Below, in pieces: positions 1 through 7,311 of a DNA stretch of 64,000 bases; within the stretch, counting starts at the first letter, position 1; each line of letters begins with the position of its first letter. This DNA comes from Lachnoanaerobaculum sp. ICM7. GTDB taxonomy: Bacteria; Bacillota; Clostridia; Lachnospirales; Lachnospiraceae. Where the stretch lies: contig NZ_ALJL01000023.1 of NCBI RefSeq assembly GCF_000287675.1, positions 215,591 to 279,590 of the forward strand, written 5' to 3'. The position numbers and the translations under genes were made by a program. Below the pieces are notes generated by a model. That model worked only from the letters and a program-made list of their open reading frames with translations. It was not told the DNA's origin and did not search any database.

Positions 1-128
1 GTTGTGGTTTTTCCGGCTCCATTTGCCCCTATAAAACCATAAATATCTCCGGACTGTACAGAAATTGACAGGTTATCGACTACTTTTTTATCTCCGTAAA
101 ATTTACTGAAATTCTTTATCTCCAACAT
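1..128 (-). CDS. ABC transporter ATP-binding protein (N-terminal part, cut by window edge)
   Basis: Only the first 42 codons are present; the rest lies left of the window. The translation begins MLEIKNFSKFYGDKKVVDNL and reaches a Walker A loop (GANGAGKTT), which identifies an ABC ATPase of the drug/lipid exporter type that couples ATP hydrolysis to transport at the inner face of the membrane. AAAGGAG sits 5 bases before the ATG. The gene lies downstream of and in the same direction as a TetR regulator, and both are preceded by the same palindrome. This suggests an exporter controlled by that repressor. Substrate unknown. Confidence 0.85.
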   Translation of the reverse strand, partial: MLEIKNFSKFYGDKKVVDNLSISVQSGDIYGFIGANGAGKTT

Positions 129-141
129 AATTCTCCTTTAT

Positions 142-154
142 TGACAAATTGTCA
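142..154. promoter_or_regulatory. Palindromic operator upstream of the ABC ATPase gene
   Basis: TGACAAATTGTCA is a perfect 13-bp palindrome just upstream of the ribosome site of the ABC ATPase gene. It matches the palindrome at 885-897 at every position except the centre base. Its position would let a bound repressor block transcription entering the ABC gene. TetR binding is inferred from the pairing with the second site. Confidence 0.65.
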
Positions 155-172
155 GTTATTCTTTAAAATAAA

Positions 173-202
173 CGACAGCATATTATCAGCTGTCGATTTT
201 TT
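173..202. terminator. Hairpin between tetR and the ABC gene, possibly bidirectional
   Basis: CGACAGC and GCTGTCG form a 7-bp stem around a 9-base loop. It is followed by seven T on the plus strand and by TTTATTTT on the minus strand. It lies 3' of tetR and could end the tetR transcript before the ABC gene. Confidence 0.55.
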
Positions 203-230
203 TATGTATATAAAAATCAATCTCTTATCT

Positions 231-848
231 TTAATCTCTAAAGAGCCTTTTCGCATTTAAGCTTTGTTCAAGCATTGTCTTAAATGCATTTAAGTAATTA
301 TTGACAGGTTCTTTTTTTGAACATTTTATGCTCATGTTATTTGATACAAAAACATATGCCGTCATAAGAAACTCTGCCGTTTCTGTCGGATATTTTACAG
401 AAAAATTCTTTTCCGCTATCCCTTGATTTATAATTTTTTCAAAATATACTGTAAGCTTTTCAACCAGCTTATGGGATAACTTATCTATCATATATTGATT
501 TTCTTTAAGTTCAACTGTTTTTTGCAGTACCGTATCCTCTGCAGTAATATTTTGTGAAGATATAATTGTGATATCTATAAAAGACCTGATTTTTTCTATA
601 GCGGATTTATCTTCATCATAGACGATACTGTAAATATCTTTCAACAATCTCTCTGAATATCTTTCTACAAGACAATATAAAATATCCTCCTTATTTTTGA
701 AATGATAATATAATAATCCTCTTGATATATTTACTTTATCGACTATATCCTGAGTTGTTGTATTGGTATACCCCTTCTCCATAAAAAGTATCATTGCAGC
801 ATCCATAATCTCGGTACGCCGTATTTCAGGTTCTTTTACATCTCTCAT
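231..848 (-). CDS. TetR/AcrR family transcriptional regulator
   Basis: A 205-residue protein with the TetR-type N-terminal HTH: residues about 15-55 contain AAMILFMEKGYTNTTTQDIV and a recognition segment ending in LLYYHFKNKEDIL. The remainder is a helical ligand-binding and dimer domain with no assignable ligand. I chose the ATG at 848 because GGAGG precedes it by 5 bases; an upstream in-frame ATG would overlap the promoter. A sigma-A promoter at 870-898 has a 13-bp palindrome over its -35 box, so autorepression is likely. The ABC ATPase gene downstream carries the same palindrome and is the probable target. Confidence 0.9.
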   Translation of the reverse strand: MRDVKEPEIRRTEIMDAAMILFMEKGYTNTTTQDIVDKVNISRGLLYYHFKNKEDILYCLVERYSERLLKDIYSIVYDEDKSAIEKIRSFIDITIISSQNITAEDTVLQKTVELKENQYMIDKLSHKLVEKLTVYFEKIINQGIAEKNFSVKYPTETAEFLMTAYVFVSNNMSIKCSKKEPVNNYLNAFKTMLEQSLNAKRLFRD

Positions 849-869
849 TTTATACCTCCGCTCAGTCAT

Positions 870-898
870 ATAATACACTTTAACTGACAAGTTGTCAA
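870..898 (-). promoter_or_regulatory. tetR promoter with operator 885-897
   Basis: Read leftward: -35 TTGACA (893-898), a 17-base spacer and -10 TATTAT (870-875). The palindrome TGACAAGTTGTCA (885-897) covers most of the -35 box and the start of the spacer, as expected for an autorepressed TetR gene. Confidence 0.75.
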
Positions 899-920
899 TC
901 AATTTTTGTGTATCTCAACG

Positions 921-971
921 CAAAATACCTGCAAAGCAGATATAATCTACAATGCAGGTAAGGGTATTTTG
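921..971 (-). other. Long interrupted hairpin in the leader between duplicated AbiE-type promoter and tetR
   Basis: CAAAATACCTGCA (921-933) pairs with TGCAGGT (953-959) and ATTTTG (966-971), with a 6-base bulge: about 13 base pairs. It begins at the third codon of a 10-codon open frame (947-979). There is no strong T run on the minus strand, so it is a weak attenuator or RNA-stability element at best. Confidence 0.4.
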
Positions 972-979
972 TCATCCAT
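947..979 (-). pseudogene. Ten-codon remnant with AbiEi-type start region
   Basis: Reads MDDKIPLPAL then stop. The start codon, the bases around it and the whole upstream promoter align without gaps to the start of the AbiEi antitoxin gene (3069). It is either a truncated second AbiEi copy or a leader peptide made from a duplicated promoter. AAAGG lies upstream of the ATG. Confidence 0.4.
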
Positions 980-994
980 ATTATCAGCCCTTTT

Positions 995-1030
995 CGCTAC
1001 TATTTTAAATTTTGGTAGCTAAAAAGTAAA
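995..1030 (-). promoter_or_regulatory. Second copy of the AbiE promoter/operator
   Basis: Leftward promoter: -35 TTTACT (1025-1030), 17-base spacer, -10 TAAAAT (1002-1007). A decayed inverted repeat, CGCTAC and GTAGCT, surrounds the -10 box. Bases 971-1030 match 3061-3120 at 50 of 60 positions. If AbiEi binds both copies it could also influence transcription toward tetR. Confidence 0.55.
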
Positions 1031-1161
1031 TTATTCCGGACTTTCTACTTTTTTTATTTCTTCTACTAATATATGTATTGTAGATGCCGGATACATTTCA
1101 GACGGCTTCTTATTTGTATTTTTAACACATATATTATAGTTCTTTAACTATACCTTTAAAT

Positions 1162-1190
1162 TTGTAGTTCTGACCTATATATGCTATCAT
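1162..1190 (+). promoter_or_regulatory. Promoter of the broken HTH gene
   Basis: TTGTAG (1162-1167), 17-base spacer, TATCAT (1185-1190), followed by AAGGAG at 1215-1220 before the ATG. Confidence 0.45.
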
Positions 1191-1227
1191 TCAGATATGC
1201 TTAAAAAAGAATTTAAGGAGAGTAATG

Positions 1228-1479
1228 ATGGCTAATGTTAAATTTGATGATTATTTAAATGATGAGCTAAAAAACAATGACTTCAAAAACGGATACCTGA
1301 ATGAAAAAACTATTTTAGAAAGCTCTCTCAATGTTGCAAGTACCGGACTGCCTCAAAGACAACTTACTGAAATATTTCATGTTTCAAAATCTACAATTGC
1401 AAGAATTTAATGTGGATGTAATACCGGTATAGAAACAATAAATAAACTTGCAATTGGCAAAAAACTTACTACCCGTTAA
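1228..1479 (+). pseudogene. HTH (XRE/HigA-like) antitoxin gene interrupted by a nonsense codon
   Basis: The frame begins MANVKFDDYLNDELKNNDF and includes a helix-turn-helix of the type QRQLTEIFHVSKSTIARI, as in HigA/XRE antitoxins. It stops at TAA (1408-1410), where this family normally has Glu (ARIE). The same frame then continues for 22 more codons, CNTGIETINKLAIGKKLTTR, to TAA at 1477-1479. One GAA-to-TAA change explains the break. AAGGAG lies 7 bases before the ATG at 1228. No RelE/HigB toxin is visible beside it. Function after truncation is unlikely because the HTH loses its last helices. Confidence 0.65.
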
Positions 1480-1517
1480 TATAAAATACTATTTTTATAG
1501 TTTCAAAACGAAATGCA

Positions 1518-1562
1518 AATACACTTCAAAGCCGCTAAAACACAGGGTTTGAAGTGTATTTT
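1518..1562. terminator. Terminator-like hairpin between the HTH pseudogene and abiEii
   Basis: AATACACTTCAAA (1518-1530) is fully complementary to TTTGAAGTGTATT (1548-1560), giving a 13-bp stem flanked by AT-rich sequence. It lies between convergent genes and could end transcription from both sides. Confidence 0.6.
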
Positions 1563-1639
1563 ATATTTCAAAACTGTCAAAGACAGAACTATATAAAAAA
1601 TATCTCATTTTCAGGAACAATCTACAATATCGTTATTTT

Positions 1640-2479
1640 TTACTTAACCATTGTTCTTAATGTTCTCGTGCTTTCTATTACATCATCCCATTCTAATGCA
1701 CCTACGTAATAGTTGGTTTTTCGGTAGTTCTTCCATTGCTGCTTCGTCACTTCATCATCAGCAATCTTATTTATAACATCATCTATCGTCACAATCCGCT
1801 CAGTAGACTTTCGTCTCTTACATGTAGCATAAAATGCAGATTTCATTGTATCTCTGTCAATAGTCACTACATCTTGCTCAAGTAAAACATGTATATCATA
1901 GAAATCTCTCATTCTTGTATTAGCTTCGGCTCTTACCATGATGGTTTCAAGTTTTTCTGCAAGAAGTGTCTCCAAATTGTACGCCCAAATATTAATTGAT
2001 CTGTCCTCAATAATAAGTGGTAACTTATATGCTATCGCTCTCGGAGTAATCTCATCGCCTGTTGAGATATCGACCTTAATAGTCTGTTTTAACTTATCTA
2101 TCGTACATTCTATCATACAACGAATACCTTCATACTCATGACCTTCCATAATATCCTGTACCTTGGTTATACGAAAAGCAACTCTATCCTCTAATTTAAC
2201 TGCTATTATTTCTTCCAAAATCTTCTGTGCTGACCTCTTATTTAAGGGAAGTGATTTTACCGTAGTATCTACATCCATAGTTGAACGCATATCTACACCT
2301 ACCAGAGAAGATACTAAAAGCCCCCCTTTCAACACAAAGTTGTCTCTATATTGTGATAAAGAAACTCTCTCCAGAAGTCGCTCCATCAGATATATTCTTA
2401 GTATTATCTGCGATTTGTCACTGTCACGACCTGCTTTATTTTTTATCTTTGCCTTTAAAGCTGTAGCACTTTTAATCAT
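1640..2479 (-). CDS. AbiEii-type nucleotidyltransferase toxin (type IV toxin-antitoxin)
   Basis: A 279-residue member of the AbiEii/AbiGii nucleotidyltransferase family (DUF1814). It shows KGG at residues 51-53, then RSTMDVD at 65-71 with the metal-binding pair Asp69/Asp71. The second family motif, EKLETI (175-180) and RDFYDI (191-196), is also intact. Characterised relatives transfer nucleotides to RNA and arrest growth or abort phage infection; the substrate here is unknown. Its ATG overlaps the antitoxin stop codon (ATGA), so the two are probably translationally coupled. All catalytic residues I can check are present, so the toxin is probably functional. Confidence 0.88.
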   Translation of the reverse strand: MIKSATALKAKIKNKAGRDSDKSQIILRIYLMERLLERVSLSQYRDNFVLKGGLLVSSLVGVDMRSTMDVDTTVKSLPLNKRSAQKILEEIIAVKLEDRVAFRITKVQDIMEGHEYEGIRCMIECTIDKLKQTIKVDISTGDEITPRAIAYKLPLIIEDRSINIWAYNLETLLAEKLETIMVRAEANTRMRDFYDIHVLLEQDVVTIDRDTMKSAFYATCKRRKSTERIVTIDDVINKIADDEVTKQQWKNYRKTNYYVGALEWDDVIESTRTLRTMVK

Positions 2480-3069
2480 AACAATACCTCTGCATATTGC
2501 CTCACCTTATCTGAGACCCCCATAATACCTGCATATTTCATGAGATTATGAATATTTTTTTCACTATCTGAAAAATATGATGTCAAAGCCTTTTGGAATA
2601 CTTGAATATCCATTCTTTTCTTATTCTTGATAATATCACATATACAACGCTCTTTGTCGTAGATTCTCACAGTATTACCGGTAAAAGTCTGCGCCTTTGT
2701 CAAGCCCAGATCTAACCATTCCTGTCTTACCGTATGTACAACAACACCGCTATTTTTTAGATGCTTCGCATTATAACCTCGTCCAACAGTAATTACCGGT
2801 GAAAAAGGCTCTCTGTCGGAAAGATTATGAATATACAGGGCTGTTTCATGGGAAAAAACAATTTTTCTATTCCTTAGCTGAATCGAATAAAGTCTGTCTT
2901 CCCATGCATCAGGTGAAATGTATATTCCGGGTGCAATCTTTTCCATTTCATTCTTACGGACATAATCCAAAACATAATACTTTGACAATCCTTCATTTTG
3001 AGCTTCAACCAGTCTAATATAACCGTTCCGTTCTTCAAGTAACCTATCAATAATATTTCTTTCATCCAT
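2476..3069 (-). CDS. AbiEi-type antitoxin and autorepressor
   Basis: A 197-residue protein of the AbiEi family, the antitoxin of type IV systems, in which antitoxin and toxin do not bind each other. Residues 1-60 are a winged-helix segment (ending near KIAPGIYISPDAW). The rest is the C-terminal AbiEi domain (SHETALYIHNLSDREP and ERCICDIIKNKKRMD). I placed the start at ATG 3069 because AAAGAGG precedes it by 8 bases; a longer frame runs back through the promoter. Family members repress their own promoter by binding inverted repeats, and an 8-bp inverted repeat lies exactly over this promoter. Confidence 0.88.
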   Translation of the reverse strand: MDERNIIDRLLEERNGYIRLVEAQNEGLSKYYVLDYVRKNEMEKIAPGIYISPDAWEDRLYSIQLRNRKIVFSHETALYIHNLSDREPFSPVITVGRGYNAKHLKNSGVVVHTVRQEWLDLGLTKAQTFTGNTVRIYDKERCICDIIKNKKRMDIQVFQKALTSYFSDSEKNIHNLMKYAGIMGVSDKVRQYAEVLL

Positions 3070-3084
3070 ATTCTCAACCTCTTT

Positions 3085-3120
3085 CGCTACAATTTTAATT
3101 TTTTGTAGCGAAAAAGTCAA
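3085..3120 (-). promoter_or_regulatory. abiE promoter with overlapping inverted-repeat operator
   Basis: Leftward -35 TTGACT (3115-3120), 17-base spacer, -10 TAAAAT (3092-3097). CGCTACAA (3085-3092) and TTGTAGCG (3103-3110) form a perfect 8-bp inverted repeat separated by 10 bases and cover the -10 box. This is the arrangement expected for AbiEi autorepression. Confidence 0.75.
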
Positions 3121-3129
3121 TATAAATAT

Positions 3130-3164
3130 AAAAAAGCAGAAACCCCAATCTATGAAGTTTCTGC
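3130..3164 (-). terminator. Leftward intrinsic terminator upstream of abiE
   Basis: Read leftward: GCAGAAAC, 13-base loop, GTTTCTGC, then TTTTTT. It lies immediately upstream of the abiE promoter and would shield it from read-through from the right. Confidence 0.7.
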
Positions 3165-3307
3165 CCATTTATTATGGTCTTTTCTTTTTCCGGCTCTACA
3201 CTCACTTGGCTTTTCTCCCCCTTTTTCATTATATATTACCCTCCCTAAGTACTTTCATAGGCTTTAATGCCGGAATTGCACCATAGATTGCTGCAACTTT
3301 TAACAGC

Positions 3308-3360
3308 TTGACACGCGAACATATGTTTGTGTATAATTTATTTATGATAAACATATGTTC
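3308..3360 (+). promoter_or_regulatory. SOS-type promoter with two LexA boxes; apparently leaderless mRNA
   Basis: -35 TTGACA (3308-3313), 18-base spacer and -10 TATAAT (3332-3337). The spacer contains CGAACATATGTTTG (3316-3329), a near-exact Firmicutes LexA box (CGAACRNRYGTTYC). A second copy of its 12-base core, inverted, lies at 3349-3360, just inside the coding region. The ATG at 3344 is 6 bases after the -10 box, so the transcript should begin at or beside the start codon. No ribosome-binding sequence is present. Confidence 0.75.
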
Positions 3361-4747
3361 TAATGATGATATTTTTAAAAAGCTTGAAATACTATCAGAT
3401 GCTGCTAAGTATGATGTTGCCTGCACCTCAAGCGGAGTGGATAGAAAGGGAAAAGGAGGAATGCTTGGTAACAGTGTAGCCTCAGGGATATGCCATACTT
3501 TCAGTGGAGACGGAAGATGTATTTCCTTGCTTAAAATACTTATGACAAACCATTGTATTTTTGATTGTAAATATTGTATCAACAGAAAAAGTAATGATAT
3601 ACGCCGTGCATGCTTTACCCCTAGAGAAATCTGTGAGTTGACTGTGGAATTTTACAAAAGGAATTATATTGAAGGGTTGTTTTTAAGTTCCGGTATAATT
3701 AACAGTCCGAACTTTACTATGGAAAGGATCTGTGAAACTCTCATGCTGTTAAGGAACGAATACATGTTTAACGGCTATGTCCATGTTAAGGCAATACCCG
3801 GTGCTTTGGATGAATTACTTTTACAGGCCGGCTCTCTTGCAGACAGAATGAGTGTTAATATTGAATTCCCTAGTGAATCAAGCCTTAAAAAATACGCTCC
3901 CAATAAAAGCTTTAATCTTATAGCAGATCCCATGAAAAAAATAAAGGATTCCATAGAGATGAATAGGTTAAGTATCGGAAAGAGTTCAAAGCTCCCAAGA
4001 AGCAATATAAATAAATATCTTCCCGGAAGTATATTTAATGATGTAGCCCAAATTGAAGGTGATAATATTTTAAAATCGCCACTCAGTACTAAACAAGCTA
4101 ATATCCGCCCGTTTGTACCGTCAGGACAAAGCACACAAATGATTATCGGTGCCGGTGATGACAGCGATTATACTATCCTTATGACTGCGCAAAATCTGTA
4201 TAAAAGCTTTGATTTAAAAAGAGTATTTTATTCCGCATATATTCCTATTAATGAGGATTCAGCCCTGCCAAATCTCGGCACACCTGTGCCGCTTTTAAGA
4301 GAACACAGGCTTTATCAAGCTGATTGGCTTATTAGATTTTACGGTTTTAATGCACAGGAACTTCTAAGTAAAGATAATCCGGACTTTAACACCTATATGG
4401 ATCCTAAATGTAATTGGGCTGTTAAGCATTTGGAGTTCTTCCCTGTAGAAATACAGACAGCCGACATGGCAAGCTTACTTAGAGTACCGGGTATTGGTCC
4501 TAAGGCGGCAAAAAGAATTGTAAATTCTCGCAGATACTCAATTCTTGACTTTAATTCCATTGCCAAGATGGGTGTAGTATTAAAAAGGGCACAGTACTTT
4601 TTAACCTGTAACGGCAAAATGATGTACAAAACCTTATTGGATGAAAAATATATAACAAATAGACTTATCGGATTAAACGGTAATGAGAACTATCAATACA
4701 GCACCGAAAAACAGTTGTCCCTATTTGATGATTTTGGGTTGAAATAA
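3344..4747 (+). CDS. Putative DNA modification/repair radical SAM protein (TIGR03916-like)
   Basis: A 467-residue radical SAM enzyme. Cys71, Cys75 and Cys78 (CIFDCKYC) form the CX3CX2C site for the 4Fe-4S cluster. A C-terminal helix-hairpin-helix (LLRVPGIGPKAAKRI, about residues 378-392) suggests DNA binding. The architecture matches the family named putative DNA modification/repair radical SAM protein, which is normally encoded beside a DUF4130-type partner, as here. Its reaction is unknown to me. The start is set at ATG 3344 because a longer frame would begin inside the -35 box. Two LexA boxes and the missing leader indicate SOS induction and leaderless translation. The next gene overlaps by one base (TAATG). 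Confidence 0.85.
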   Translation: MINICSNDDIFKKLEILSDAAKYDVACTSSGVDRKGKGGMLGNSVASGICHTFSGDGRCISLLKILMTNHCIFDCKYCINRKSNDIRRACFTPREICELTVEFYKRNYIEGLFLSSGIINSPNFTMERICETLMLLRNEYMFNGYVHVKAIPGALDELLLQAGSLADRMSVNIEFPSESSLKKYAPNKSFNLIADPMKKIKDSIEMNRLSIGKSSKLPRSNINKYLPGSIFNDVAQIEGDNILKSPLSTKQANIRPFVPSGQSTQMIIGAGDDSDYTILMTAQNLYKSFDLKRVFYSAYIPINEDSALPNLGTPVPLLREHRLYQADWLIRFYGFNAQELLSKDNPDFNTYMDPKCNWAVKHLEFFPVEIQTADMASLLRVPGIGPKAAKRIVNSRRYSILDFNSIAKMGVVLKRAQYFLTCNGKMMYKTLLDEKYITNRLIGLNGNENYQYSTEKQLSLFDDFGLK

Positions 4748-5511
4748 TGAAAATATTTACATACGATGATAACTTCTACGCCTTGGCATCATGTATATAC
4801 ACAGCTTGGGAATACAGTCTTTGCCACAAGGATGAAAGTATAAAACTGCAAAAACATTTATTTACACAGCAAGATCTGTTTTCTGAAATTATATATGTAA
4901 GCACTGATATTAATAAAGCAAAAAAGGTTATAGAAAGTATTAAATGCAAGCTTTCCATACAGACATATGAGACTGTTTATATGGCTTTTTTGTATTATAA
5001 AGATACGGGAAATGATATTTATAATTACCTGAGACTTGCTTTTAAACATGGCAAAAAAATCAACTATATGTCGGGTGAGGAAATTGTAATGAAGCTTTTA
5101 AAGTTTCAAACAGCAGTAAGTCGTGAGATTCACTCCTATAAGGAGGTGACAAGATTTAAAGAGGTGGATAAGGATCTGTTTTTGGCAACTATAGAACCGA
5201 AGCATAATATACTTGCCGAGCTCTCCTATCATTTTAAAGATAGAATGCCTTCTCTTAACTGGATCATTATAGATTCTTCAAGAAGTATTGCTCTTATTCA
5301 CCCAAAAGACAGTGAATGTTATCTTCAAAGCATTGAAAAAAATGAACTTGAAGCCGCTACGAAATTAAATGACATTAAAAATCCTTATTCAAAACTGTGG
5401 AAAGTATTCTTTGAAAACATTTCAATAGAGGAAAGGGAAAATGTGAATCTGCAAAGACAAAATTGTCCTCTAAGAAAAAGAAAGTATATGACCGAATTTA
5501 TAGATGAATAA
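4747..5511 (+). CDS. Probable DNA metabolism protein, DUF4130/TIGR03915-type partner of the radical SAM protein
   Basis: A 254-residue soluble protein beginning MKIFTYDDNFYALASCIYTA. It belongs to the family (DUF4130) that is paired with, or in other bacteria fused to, uracil-DNA-glycosylase-like and radical SAM modules. Conserved-looking stretches include VSREIHSYKEVTRFKEV and AELSYHFKDRMPSLNWIIID, the usual family signature region. A UDG domain is absent here. It overlaps the radical SAM stop codon by one base, so it shares the SOS-type promoter. Biochemical role unknown; a joint role in DNA damage processing is inferred from context. Confidence 0.8.
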   Translation: MKIFTYDDNFYALASCIYTAWEYSLCHKDESIKLQKHLFTQQDLFSEIIYVSTDINKAKKVIESIKCKLSIQTYETVYMAFLYYKDTGNDIYNYLRLAFKHGKKINYMSGEEIVMKLLKFQTAVSREIHSYKEVTRFKEVDKDLFLATIEPKHNILAELSYHFKDRMPSLNWIIIDSSRSIALIHPKDSECYLQSIEKNELEAATKLNDIKNPYSKLWKVFFENISIEERENVNLQRQNCPLRKRKYMTEFIDE

Positions 5512-5525
5512 AAATACCTGAATTC

Positions 5526-5567
5526 AAAAAGCAGGTTGTCGTTTAAAATTAACGACAACCCGCTTTT
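5526..5567. terminator. Bidirectional terminator between the DUF4130 gene and oppA
   Basis: GGTTGTCGTT and AACGACAACC form a 10-bp stem with a 7-base loop. The stem is flanked by AAAAAGC and CGCTTTTA and lies between convergent genes. Confidence 0.8.
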
Positions 5568-5598
5568 ATACTAAAATGTATGCTTTACTATTCAATTC

Positions 5599-7287
5599 TT
5601 ACTCTGCTATATCGGCATATTCAAAGTGCCAGAAGCCGTCAGGTGAATGCCAGCTTCCTGTTATCTTATCACTCTGAAGATAGAAATCATTGTAATAAAG
5701 AAGCGGAACCATAGCTGTATCCTTCATTATAAAGTCTTCAGCCTGATGTAAGTATCCGAATCTTGTCTGTGGATCTTTCTCTGTAGCCGCCTTACTCATA
5801 AGAGCATCAAACTCCGGATTGCTGTACTTGGCATTGTTATTTCCGTTTCCGGTTAATGCAAGCTCCAAGATATTTGAAGGGTCATTATAATCCATTACCC
5901 AACCGTCTCTTGCTATCTGATAGTTACCCGATCTTCTCTGTGGTGTAAATGACTTCCACTCAACTATATTTACCTGTACCTTAAGACCAAGCTCACCCCA
6001 TGCCTGCTGTAAATACTCGGCAATCTTTTTGTGATAACTTGCATCATTTGTTGAGTAAACCATCTCAGGTAAACCGACACCGTTCTCATATCCTGCTTCT
6101 TTTAAAAGCTCTTTAGCCTTTGCAAGATTGCCTGCATGATCGTCGATATTTATATAAGCGGATTTATCTGTTATATTATCCTGCCATGCTGTGCCGTTCC
6201 AGTCTGTTACACCTTCACTTACAAAGCCGCTTGCAGGAGTATATGTACCTGATGTAATTGTTTCTGAAATATACTTTCTGTCTAAAGCAAGTGAAAGTGC
6301 CTCTCTTACTTTCGGATCCTTAAACTCATCTAAGGTAGTGTTTAAATCAAGATAGTATGTTCCAAGTATAGGATCGATATGGAAGTCAGATCTTTCCTTT
6401 AATGTTGTGATTTCCTGTGTAGGAACATCCTTAATCATTAAAGCATCACCTGATTCATATGCACTGAAAGTTGCGTTCTGGTCCTGCATAAGAAGACATT
6501 TGATACCGTCAAGCTTTATGGAATCCGCATCCCAATAGTTCTCGTTTTTCTCAAACATAAGGTAACTACCCGGTTCCCATCCTGTAAGCTTGAAAGGGCC
6601 TGTTGAGATATATGTCTTAGGATCGATACTCCAACCGTCAGGATTTGCCTCTACAACATCCTTCTTAACAGGTGAAAGAGAAACAAATGCGGCAAGCTTA
6701 TCAAAGTATGGTGTAGGCTTTGCCATATGTACAATCAAAGTCTTTTCATCCGGTGCCTCTACTTTTAACTTTGTAGGATCCGAATCTACTGTTGTATTTC
6801 CGTCAGCGTCAGGTCTTCCGATGGCATCATCATAGCCTTCCACCATTCCGAGTACGGTCTGTGCATAAGGTGCGGCAACATTCGGATCAACCAATCTCTG
6901 CCAGCTGTATACAAAATCATCAGCTGTAAGAACTGAACCGTCAGACCACTTTAAGCCGTCTCTTAAGTGGAATGTCCATGTAAGCTGGTCATCACTTACT
7001 TCATACTTCTCGGCAAGTCCCGGTACAACTTTTCCGTCTTTATCCATCTTTAAAAGATTGTCAAAAGCAAACAATATATAGTTTGCACCGTCTACGGCAG
7101 AGTTGAGTGCAGGGTCAATTGACTCTACATCGGGTCCGAGCTGAATTGTAAGTATCTTCTTACCTGCAGCTGTTTGTGTAGTATCACCACTTTTTGTACC
7201 TTCACCGCCTGATTTTGAACCGCCACACCCTGACAGGGCCATTGCACCGGCTATTGCCAATGCGGCAACAATAAATCTTTTTTTCAT
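5599..7287 (-). CDS. oppA: Oligopeptide ABC transporter substrate-binding lipoprotein, third tandem copy
   Basis: A 562-residue family 5 extracellular solute-binding protein. The signal peptide ends in the lipobox LSGC (about residues 18-21), so the protein is lipid-anchored outside the membrane. The core resembles OppA (WTFHLRDGLKWSDGS, VREALSLALDRKYISETI, WVMDYNDPSNILEL). The start at 7287 has GGAGGA upstream; an earlier in-frame ATG overlaps the ribosome site. It is the last of three tandem paralogues downstream of oppBCDF and is separated from the second by a terminator and its own promoter, so it can be expressed independently. Peptide preference cannot be read from the sequence. Confidence 0.93.
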   Translation of the reverse strand: MKKRFIVAALAIAGAMALSGCGGSKSGGEGTKSGDTTQTAAGKKILTIQLGPDVESIDPALNSAVDGANYILFAFDNLLKMDKDGKVVPGLAEKYEVSDDQLTWTFHLRDGLKWSDGSVLTADDFVYSWQRLVDPNVAAPYAQTVLGMVEGYDDAIGRPDADGNTTVDSDPTKLKVEAPDEKTLIVHMAKPTPYFDKLAAFVSLSPVKKDVVEANPDGWSIDPKTYISTGPFKLTGWEPGSYLMFEKNENYWDADSIKLDGIKCLLMQDQNATFSAYESGDALMIKDVPTQEITTLKERSDFHIDPILGTYYLDLNTTLDEFKDPKVREALSLALDRKYISETITSGTYTPASGFVSEGVTDWNGTAWQDNITDKSAYINIDDHAGNLAKAKELLKEAGYENGVGLPEMVYSTNDASYHKKIAEYLQQAWGELGLKVQVNIVEWKSFTPQRRSGNYQIARDGWVMDYNDPSNILELALTGNGNNNAKYSNPEFDALMSKAATEKDPQTRFGYLHQAEDFIMKDTAMVPLLYYNDFYLQSDKITGSWHSPDGFWHFEYADIAE

Positions 7288-7311
7288 TAATTCCTCCTCC
7301 ATTTTTAACTT

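Noticed and set aside
3229..3582. A 117-codon leftward frame as a complete gene
   Set aside because: Most of it is antisense to the radical SAM gene and its SOS promoter. Only its last 24 codons are considered, as a possible remnant.
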